Origin: Elusimicrobia bacterium RIFOXYB2_FULL_49_7
GTDB lineage: Bacteria > Fibrobacterota > OXYB2-FULL-49-7
Reading direction: 5' to 3'
Length of the DNA stretch: 25,635 nucleotides
Assembly: GCA_001800515.1 (NCBI GenBank)
Contig: MGVN01000115.1
Coordinates: 3,317-28,951, forward strand
Part shown: in pieces, positions 15,894-23,400 of the stretch
Layout of the letters: each line of letters starts with the position of its first letter
How positions within the stretch are numbered: the first letter of the stretch is position 1
Translations under genes and position numbers: made by a program
Notes under the pieces: model-generated
Told to the model about the DNA's origin: nothing
Database searches by the model: none
Seen by the model: the letters and a program-made list of their open reading frames with translations, nothing else

Positions 15894-17303
15894 ATGGCCA
15901 AATATATTCAGCAATTACGCATCCAGTATTTACACGGTCGTCTGTCCGCGGCCATCGAATCCGATAATGAATTATTGCGCTTCTGGGAATATCCGGAAGT
16001 GATTACCGATTTGGAGCAACTCAGAAATGCCCTTGAACTTATTCCGCCTGCGGTCTATTTTCAGGGAAAAGAAGTCTCACTGCTTCTGGCGGATCCTTCA
16101 ATCGAATACAACTTCTTTAAGGTCCCGCCCATGAAGAAGGCCAATCTGATTCAATTCCTGACCCGGAAAGTACAAATGAGCCCAACGGAAAAGGGGAATC
16201 GGATATGGGGGTGGACCGCCCTGGAGCCTTTTCAAAAACAGGAAAATATATGTCTTCATCTGGCACCCGACGCTTTTCTGACGCTTTTTCTGTCGTTTTG
16301 CAGCAAACATAATTTTCAACCGTATCATCTTTTCCCCATTGCCGCCCTGTTGCCCTTGCTTCTTGAATTTGCAGAAGGCAAAGAGGACGATTTGGAACTG
16401 GTGGCCGCCACGGTAGGTGACAGCACCTTTTTAGTCATCGGCAGAAAAAACGCCCCTTATCTGATTCGTGAAGTCCCGTGCAGTTGGTCGTCGGAAGACG
16501 GGGCCGCAGCCGGACGGCTGAACCGGGAAATTCAACGGACCGTATTATTTACAAAACAACAGTACGACAAGGAAATCGTCCAAATCCGCCTATGCGGCAA
16601 AAATGCGGGCGCCATTTCCTCTTTGGTCAACACCTCAAGCGGCTTACCCGTGACCGTGGATGATAAGAACATCCAATGGCTGAAATTCTTTGACACCTTA
16701 TCCCCCTATCGTACGGACAATCTGCTTCCGCCCCAGGCCATTCACCATATCCATCGCCGGAAATTGTCCATCCTCCTTTCTGTGGCCCTGTTTTTTTTGG
16801 TGTGCCTCTCGGTCTCGATGGAGCTGTTGCGGCATAACCTGATCGAGCAATCGAAAGTTACCGTTGCCGACTCACAGGTGGAAAACGATATCACGTTCCT
16901 GACCGCACGGAAAACGCAATTGGAAAAACGTCAGGCTATCATCAGCCGCCAGGTCGCCATAGCAGCCGCCATTGCTCAAAAGACCGCCGAACCGGTTCCG
17001 GGATGGTTTTCAGGAGTGGTGGGCGATATGATTCCGGACGGCCTGATCCTGACCAGGCTTTCCGTCAATCAAGATGCCTCAACAGGAGGCTGGCTGGTGG
17101 AAATTGAAGGGGCCGCACCGCGAAACCCGCTTTTAGCAGCCCATTTACTCAAGCAATTTCAGGAGCGGCTTTCAGGCAATCCTTCTTTTCTGGCCGTAAA
17201 AACCGCCTGGCAGCTTCAATGGATTGAAAATCTCAAAACAGGCGGCACCGCGGATAGTGATAACAATAAAAAAACGTTTCGAATTTACGGGAGGATACGG
17301 TGA
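15894..17303 (+). CDS. PilM-PilN fusion / GspL-like assembly protein
   Basis: This 469-residue protein has a cytoplasmic N-terminal part (about 1-285), one membrane helix (LSILLSVALFFLVCLSVSM, about 289-308) and a periplasmic part with a coiled coil (FLTARKTQLEKRQAIISRQ) followed by a small alpha/beta domain (about 380-469). This matches PilM (actin-like) and PilN joined in one chain, which is also the architecture of GspL. The actin-like half is divergent: I see no clear nucleotide-binding signature. The protein should recruit the ATPase to the membrane and pair with the downstream PilO/GspM-like protein through its periplasmic domain. It starts three bases after the pseudopilin stop, and its TGA overlaps the next start, a GTG. 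Confidence 0.8.
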   Translation: MAKYIQQLRIQYLHGRLSAAIESDNELLRFWEYPEVITDLEQLRNALELIPPAVYFQGKEVSLLLADPSIEYNFFKVPPMKKANLIQFLTRKVQMSPTEKGNRIWGWTALEPFQKQENICLHLAPDAFLTLFLSFCSKHNFQPYHLFPIAALLPLLLEFAEGKEDDLELVAATVGDSTFLVIGRKNAPYLIREVPCSWSSEDGAAAGRLNREIQRTVLFTKQQYDKEIVQIRLCGKNAGAISSLVNTSSGLPVTVDDKNIQWLKFFDTLSPYRTDNLLPPQAIHHIHRRKLSILLSVALFFLVCLSVSMELLRHNLIEQSKVTVADSQVENDITFLTARKTQLEKRQAIISRQVAIAAAIAQKTAEPVPGWFSGVVGDMIPDGLILTRLSVNQDASTGGWLVEIEGAAPRNPLLAAHLLKQFQERLSGNPSFLAVKTAWQLQWIENLKTGGTADSDNNKKTFRIYGRIR

Positions 17304-17860
17304 GACGCTTTTTTGACAATATTTTACTGGAACGACGAAACCGGATAATCGCCTGGATGGTTCTTAGCGGGATACTTGTTCTAACCATTGTCACCGGACT
17401 CCATTCCTATTTTGAAGTCTTGCACCAAAAGGAAAAAACGGACGCTCTTTTTCAACACTATTTCTCGTTGCAAGCATCCGTTCAGATGCTTGACAAAGCC
17501 ACTACCGACTCCATCCTGATTAACGCACAAAACGAGTGTGAGAAAGATCTGTTCAATGGGTGGGAAGACGCGGCTTCTTGGCTTGAGACCATCCGGAACA
17601 AAGCGTTTGCGTCGGGTATCAACCTCAACTATCGGTTAGGCGGACTCAAGCGTTTTCCTGAAGGCGGAGACGCTGTTATGATTCTTCCCGTGACCCTTCA
17701 AGCCATACCAAAAGACGGCCGGTTCGAAGCAATCATGCAGTTTATTCAGACAATCGTTTCAGTGAATTCGCTTTCACTGGAAGGTGTGGAGTTTTCAGGG
17801 GATGGACAAAAGTTGCTTAAGTGCACTTTTCGCGTGTCGGGATGGATACAACCGCTATGA
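17300..17860 (+). CDS. PilO/GspM-like inner-membrane assembly protein
   Basis: This 186-residue protein starts with GTG at 17300, preceded by GGGAGG, and overlaps the previous stop by four bases. A short cytoplasmic tail leads into a membrane helix (about residues 16-36: IIAWMVLSGILVLTIVTGLH), a coiled segment, and a ferredoxin-like periplasmic domain (about 100-185), including FEAIMQFIQTIVSVNSLSLE, which is the usual PilO/GspM helix-strand turn. Similarity is by topology, size and position between the PilMN/GspL-like gene and the PilP/GspC-like gene rather than by strict motifs. The likely role is the periplasmic alignment ring with the preceding protein. Confidence 0.8.
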   Translation: MRRFFDNILLERRNRIIAWMVLSGILVLTIVTGLHSYFEVLHQKEKTDALFQHYFSLQASVQMLDKATTDSILINAQNECEKDLFNGWEDAASWLETIRNKAFASGINLNYRLGGLKRFPEGGDAVMILPVTLQAIPKDGRFEAIMQFIQTIVSVNSLSLEGVEFSGDGQKLLKCTFRVSGWIQPL

Positions 17861-18408
17861 AAAAACTTCTATTAAGCCCGCTGGGTGTTATTTTTCTCTG
17901 TCTGACGGCTCTGTCAATGCTTTTTTTCAATATCATCAAACCCCTTTTGCCGGTACGGCCTCAATCAAACTCTCCTGTCATGACAACCATCCCATCACCG
18001 CCGGCGGTCGACCTTTCGGTTGAAAACACGGTTCCGGGCCATGCGCTGCAGAAATTAGCCGCTATCGGATGGAAGCGCCAGGTCGGGAGAAACCCTTTTG
18101 TCAATAAGGCACGGGTGGGAGGAGAGCCGGAATGGCTATCAGAACCGGTCCCGGTATCCGCCCCCCCGGTACCGGCGCCGCCGCCGATAGCGCCCCCCCC
18201 CTCGGAAGGCCGTCATCTTCTGCAGGCCATTATGATTGGGCCGGAAGGAAAAAGCGCGCAAATTCTGACTAAAACGGTGGTAGAGGGAGATGTACTTAAA
18301 AAAATCGGGAAAGTCATAAAAATAGAACCCGACTTTGTCGTTATTGAAGGACCCAATGGAAAACGGGTTCTCCACCTTGAAAAAAATAAGCCGGAGGTTT
18401 CACCATGA
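17857..18408 (+). CDS. PilP/GspC-like bitopic inner-membrane protein
   Basis: I prefer the ATG at 17857 (183 residues) because it overlaps the PilO-like stop as ATGA and puts a membrane helix (about 8-27) right after a basic MKK start; the frame is open from 17821. A flexible linker contains the GRNPFV motif common to GspC/PilP-type proteins, then a proline-rich stretch (APPPIAPPP) and a small beta domain (about 130-178) ending in VIEGPNGKRVLHLE, similar to the homology region of GspC or the beta domain of PilP. This domain normally contacts the N0 domain of the secretin, whose gene follows with a four-base overlap. The assignment relies on domain layout and gene order. Confidence 0.8.
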   Translation: MKKLLLSPLGVIFLCLTALSMLFFNIIKPLLPVRPQSNSPVMTTIPSPPAVDLSVENTVPGHALQKLAAIGWKRQVGRNPFVNKARVGGEPEWLSEPVPVSAPPVPAPPPIAPPPSEGRHLLQAIMIGPEGKSAQILTKTVVEGDVLKKIGKVIKIEPDFVVIEGPNGKRVLHLEKNKPEVSP

Positions 18409-19895
18409 ATGTCTATCGATTTGTTCTGATGCCGGCCCTATTGCTGCTAACACTCTGTGCGGCTCTTGTCGTAGCGGAAAATACGTCCGACATCATTCCC
18501 TTTACCCCATCAGACTCCGTGCCGTCGGACGCCGCCTCTCTGGATACGAATATGGGAGAACCTTCGGCTGAACCGGGCTTCTCCTTTTACGCACGCAATA
18601 TCGAATTCAAGAGCGCCCTCGAAATGTTCGCCAAATCCAATGGGATGAATATACGTTTCGACACTCCGATTGCCGGCAAAGTCGTTTATGTGGAGTTTCA
18701 AAAGAAACCGCTCAGCGAAGCAATGGCGCTTCTTTTTAACGGACGAAAACTCTCCTGGCGAATTGAGAACAAATCTCTGATTATTGCCTCCGGAACAAAT
18801 TCCGGCAACCGTCCTTCGGGGGCCCTTGTCAAAATAGTTGAACCGCAGGTTTTTTCCGCCTCCGGCGCCGGACAGGTCCGACTTTTCAAGATAAACTACC
18901 TCCGACTTAAACGGACAGGCTCCGGTTCAAGTGCTGCGAGCATTTCTTCCGGTGGATCAGGCAGAGCCGGAAGCGTCCAATTGTCCACTTCCGATGAGTT
19001 GGTTTTCTGGCAGGAAATCGAAGGACAGGTGAAACAGCTTTTGTCGGAATCCGGCAAAATGGTAGTCAACAAAATGGCGGGGATCATCCATATCAACGAT
19101 GATACCACCCGACTGAATGATATCCAACATTATCTTGAAGCTGTCACGATCGCCGTTACCCGGCAGGTGGAGATTACGGCCCGTATCTACGAAGTCACCT
19201 TGAATAACAGTAAAAGTCTGGGGATTGATTGGAGCGCGGTGGAGATGAGGGTGACTCAATATGGACATGACATAGCGGGCAACATGACCAGCAATGTCAT
19301 CACCCAACCGGGTGGAGACTTTAAACCCGCCACACTCAATATCAACCTTTCTGCCGGAACCGGACTCAATGCTGTTATTGAAGCATTAAAAGAACAAGGG
19401 GAGATTCACGCGGTGAGCCAACCCCGCGTTATTACCCTGAACAATCAACCTGCATTAGTCAAAGTCGGGACCGATCAGCCCTATTTTTCAACTTCTGTTA
19501 CGGTCAATGCCACAACCGGTCAAAAAGATATTCAGGAAGAAGTCCGCACCATTACCGTTGGTATGGTGCTTTCCGTGACGCCGCAAATTTCGGAGGATGG
19601 GTGGATCATGCTGGGCATTGACCCTCTTATTTCGGATCAGGTCGGAACGTCGATCTCACCAAACGGTTCAACGGCACCGATTATTGATGTCAAGCAGTCT
19701 TCTTCTTTTGTCCGTTTGCGGGATTCGCAAACCGTGCGTATTTCGGGTCTGTTGCAGACCAAAAAAAGCAAAACACAAAAAAAGATTCCGCTGCTCGGAG
19801 ATATCCCCTGGCTGGGATGGCTTTTCCGCTGGTCTTATGAGAGCGAATCACAAAAAGAGCTGATTATTTTCATTACACCAAGGATATTGGAATGA
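18405..19895 (+). CDS. Outer-membrane secretin, short MshL/PilQ/GspD-like
   Basis: At 496 residues this has a signal peptide (about 1-24, ending VVA), a STN/N0-like domain (about 60-130, FYARNIEFKSALEMFAKSNG), a Gly/Ser-rich loop (about 175-190), a single small N1-type domain (IIHINDDTTRLNDIQHYLEA) and the secretin pore domain, beginning VEITARIYEVTLNNSKSLGI. Hallmarks at the end are SGLLQTKKSKTQKKIPLLGD, the IPWLGWLF gate region, and the terminal ELIIFITPRIL. GspD normally has three extra N-domains and more than 600 residues, so this short form is nearer to MshL or PilQ. It has no pilotin-binding S-domain and ends right after the barrel. GGAGG precedes the start. It is the last gene of the operon; I see no clear terminator after it. 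Confidence 0.93.
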   Translation: MNVYRFVLMPALLLLTLCAALVVAENTSDIIPFTPSDSVPSDAASLDTNMGEPSAEPGFSFYARNIEFKSALEMFAKSNGMNIRFDTPIAGKVVYVEFQKKPLSEAMALLFNGRKLSWRIENKSLIIASGTNSGNRPSGALVKIVEPQVFSASGAGQVRLFKINYLRLKRTGSGSSAASISSGGSGRAGSVQLSTSDELVFWQEIEGQVKQLLSESGKMVVNKMAGIIHINDDTTRLNDIQHYLEAVTIAVTRQVEITARIYEVTLNNSKSLGIDWSAVEMRVTQYGHDIAGNMTSNVITQPGGDFKPATLNINLSAGTGLNAVIEALKEQGEIHAVSQPRVITLNNQPALVKVGTDQPYFSTSVTVNATTGQKDIQEEVRTITVGMVLSVTPQISEDGWIMLGIDPLISDQVGTSISPNGSTAPIIDVKQSSSFVRLRDSQTVRISGLLQTKKSKTQKKIPLLGDIPWLGWLFRWSYESESQKELIIFITPRILE

Positions 19896-19944
19896 TCTTC
19901 CCGGTTATAAGCTGTGGGAACAACCCAAATACCGAAAGCCCCGA

Positions 19945-20256
19945 TTAATATAAATGAGGAAAAAGCATGATTAATTGCGTGTTATCAAAAATGGATTTGA
20001 TGGTACTATTCATGTTCTCAAGACGAAAGGGGATCCCTTTTTCTTTACACTTAAGCAAAAAACCGACAAACAACCCGATTGACATGCTGTCAATGATATC
20101 AACCTTGGCGATATCCATAACAATTTCTTTGGGTTTTTTAACGATGGCCGTGGTGACCGTTTCAAATAATCGTATGGTGGATTCCTCTAATCCCAGCATA
20201 GGGCCGGAGACGGATAAATGAATCCTACGATCCGCCTCGGTTTGTATGATATCCAT
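19945..20256 (-). CDS. STAS domain protein, anti-sigma factor antagonist type
   Basis: This single-domain protein of 103 residues is on the minus strand, convergent with the secretin gene. The start at 20256 is chosen because AGGAGA precedes it; the frame extends upstream to 20307 without a ribosome binding site. IVMDIAKVDIIDSMSIGLFV matches the SpoIIAA/RsbV core, with Ser57 after Asp56 as the likely phosphorylation site. Such proteins release a sigma factor or another partner from an anti-sigma kinase depending on phosphorylation. No partner kinase of the HATPase anti-sigma type and no phosphatase is in the window. It differs from the STAS-zinc ribbon protein (10570-11103), having no metal-binding tail. 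Its place between the secretion operon and the giant exported protein suggests shared physiology. Confidence 0.88.
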   Translation of the reverse strand: MDIIQTEADRRIHLSVSGPMLGLEESTIRLFETVTTAIVKKPKEIVMDIAKVDIIDSMSIGLFVGFLLKCKEKGIPFRLENMNSTIKSIFDNTQLIMLFPHLY

Positions 20257-20463
20257 AATATTCTCCTGGTATTTTGTTTTATGAAAAAATAATTCAAAGA
20301 GGGCCATAATGCAAAAAATACCTGTTCCTATTTCAATGGCTTGCGGATCAATAAAAGAGAAGAATTTCTTGCGACCATGGAAAATATTATTTAATTTAAT
20401 AACAGCACTTCAATCATTTGATTAAGAAATCATCCTAATTATATTAAAATCATGGAAATTGGT
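20257..20463 (+). promoter_or_regulatory. Divergent intergenic region with a possible sigma-70 promoter for the giant gene
   Basis: This 207-base AT-rich gap lies between the divergent STAS gene and the giant exported protein. TTGATT (20418-20423) and TATATT (20440-20445), 16 bases apart, form a modest sigma-70-like promoter for the giant gene with a start near 20452. On the STAS side only the ribosome binding site is clear. No sigma-54 match with correct spacing was found on either strand. Confidence 0.35.
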
Positions 20464-23400
20464 ATGCCAAAAAAGAAACTCTCTATGGAAAGAAGGGGCT
20501 CCGTGAAATTCCATTTTCTTTTTGCGGCTTTGTTTTCTTTTTTAGCCGGTGAATCCTTTTCCGCAGGACCGTTATGGACACAAACAGACTGGCAGGGCGG
20601 TAGCGGACAAAATAGTTGGTCAGACGCCACACGATACCAATCCGATGACGGACAAGTGGAATTTTCAGATCCAACCGGCGAATTCAGCATTAAGCGAGCT
20701 TATAATACCGGAACCGGTTCAGATGGCGCACTCTCGGTCTCCGCGCTGAACACGGTCATCAATACTTATACTTATATCACCTCAGCCACAACCTCCTCGG
20801 GCACCCAAACCCTTACCCTCAAAAGCGGAACCGGCTTTAATAATGGTGATGAAATCCTCATTATTCAGGCACAGGATTCACTTACTCCGCGGGCGTCCAA
20901 TGCAGGGGTTTATGAATTCCGGAAAATCGCCTCCGGCGGCGGCACCACCACCATAACACTCGATTCCGTGCTTACCAACACCTATTATTCCGGTACTTAT
21001 AACCAGACCTATTCTTCGGTCACCCAGGTGGTTCGGATACCCAACTACACCTCTGTGACCGTGTCAAGCGGGGGCAGCATCATTGCGCAAACCTGGAATG
21101 ACACGGTAGGCGGTATCACCGCCTTTCGAGTACAGAATACCTTAACCGTCGATGTCGGCGGTAAAATCGAAGTAAACGGACGGGGATTCAATGGCGGCAT
21201 GCAAGGCGGCACAGACGGATACAAAGGGGAAAGCTGGATTGGCGGATTATTAAACAGTCCTATCGGCGGCTATCCTACGGTATGCGGTACCAATCCCTGG
21301 ACCATTGCTCCGAACGGCAGCGGCGGCGGTTGTTATGTCAATGGAGCGGGTGGCAGCTATGGCACGGCAGGAACTTCCGGAAACGCCTATAACGGATGCA
21401 CCGCTTCTGCTGGCTACACCTGCGGCAGCGCTGACCTTACCCGGGTCTATCTTGGCAGCGGCGGCGCCGGCGGCCATCCGAACGGCGGCCAACCCCATGG
21501 TGGAAGAGGGGGCGGCATTATTTTTATCTGCGCAAGAACAATCACCGTTGCCGGTACCATTGAAGCCAATGGCCAGGATGGATATGCCAACACGGTTCGG
21601 GGTCAATGGGGGGCCGGCGGCGGTTCAGGCGGCACCATTTATCTCATCGCTACCGACCTTTCCGTGGGAACAAATCTGGTAACCGCCACAGGGGGTGCGC
21701 GATTCGATGGTTTGAATGCCAACGGACACGGCGGAGCCGGCGGCAACGGACGTATCCGACTCGATTATGCCACCCTGTCCGGCACCACCAATCCGACCGT
21801 GGGATATTCAGGCGTGGCTCAATATTACGATACAACTTTCGTTGTTTCCTCGATTTACGATATGGGAACCTCTGTCACCGGTCCCTACATAATGAACAGC
21901 GCCACCACAGCCAATGGCGGCACCATTTCCATACGGGTACGCACTTCCTCCCAGTCGGATATGAGCGGCGCCGCCGATTGGCCGGACTGCGAGGTGCTCA
22001 CCTCAGGCGCCACACTCATGGGGAAAGCGGGCCTCACTACGAACGAACGCTATGTCCAATATCGCGCTGATGTGCAACGAAGCGGGTTCACCTCTCCTTC
22101 CGTACAATCAGTTCAATTGGAATTCAATGAGGCGCCTTCTTCGGTTACCCTTTCCTCTCCGCTCAACGGAGTGGAAACCAATGTCCTGATCCCCCTCATG
22201 AATTGGTCGGATGCCACGGACAACAATACAGGTGATGTTATTACCTATATCCTGGAAATCGATGATAACAGCGACTTTTCAAGCCCTCTGGTACGCAAGA
22301 CAGGACTCGTCAGCAGCCAATACCAGGTGGTTTCCGGCGATAATATAAGTGATAATACAACCTATTACTGGCGCGTTTATGCAAAGGACGGCTATCCCGA
22401 TTCCACGCTGTGCGCAGCCTCGTTTCACTTCTTCACGGATATCACTAACCAGACACCCACTCTCTCCCTACCCATGACACCGGCGAACAACACCGAGCGT
22501 GCACCTACCGATACGCTTTATTGGACGCGTAACGATTCGGACCCGGGCGATACTCTCTTATATAATCTGTTATTAAGTGATGAAATTTCCTTCAGCACCA
22601 CGGCAGCATCAGCCACCAACCATACAGGCACCAACATCGCCGTGCAAGACCTGTCCAATTATGCCAATCTTCAGGATGATAAAATCTATTACTGGCAGGT
22701 GGAAGCACACGATCCGCATGGTCTGAGCAGCGGGTACACCTCGGGCGCGGATTTCTTTTACTTCAACAAAGCCAATGATGCCCCCTCCACACCCGCGTCC
22801 TTACTGCCCGCAAACGGAGTCGCCCTGTTGCCGACGCAAGCACTCCACTGGAGCGCAACGGACGGCGACTCTCTGGGCCTGACCCCGGATGTGCTCCATT
22901 ATACGCTTATTGTTGACAACAACAGCGATTTCTCAAGCCCCATCGGCACCACGGTCAACATCCTGCAAGACAGCATTTTTCTTCCGGATCTCACCAATTA
23001 CGGAAGCATGCTGGACAATACCCGATATTACTGGAAGGTGGTGGCCATTGACAACCACAATTTGTCCGGCAGCTATTCCAGCGGCACCAATAATTTCTGG
23101 TTTAATAAGGTAAACAGTGCGCCCAATGCGGTCTCATTGCAAAGTCCGGCAAGTAATGATCTGGTTTCCCAGATTCCGCTTTTAGACTGGAGCGATGGCA
23201 CAGACCCGGATCAGGGCGACAGCCGTACTTATACCGTTGAAATTGACGATGCCGATGATTTTTCAACACTGCTTATCCGACAATCTGATCTGACAACCAG
23301 CCAGTATCAAGTCGTTGTCGGCAACGGGCTGCAAGGACATGACACCCTCTACTGGCGTGTCTGGACCAAGGACTATTACGGAGATTCCACGGTAAGTCTT

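Noticed and set aside
18405..18480. Secretin N-terminus considered as a lipoprotein signal
   Set aside because: The only Cys is preceded by LTL, which lacks the small residue required before the lipobox cysteine.
21250..21682. Overlapping open frames rich in Ala and Gly on both strands
   Set aside because: They are by-products of the GC-rich glycine codons of the giant protein and have no ribosome binding site or domain.
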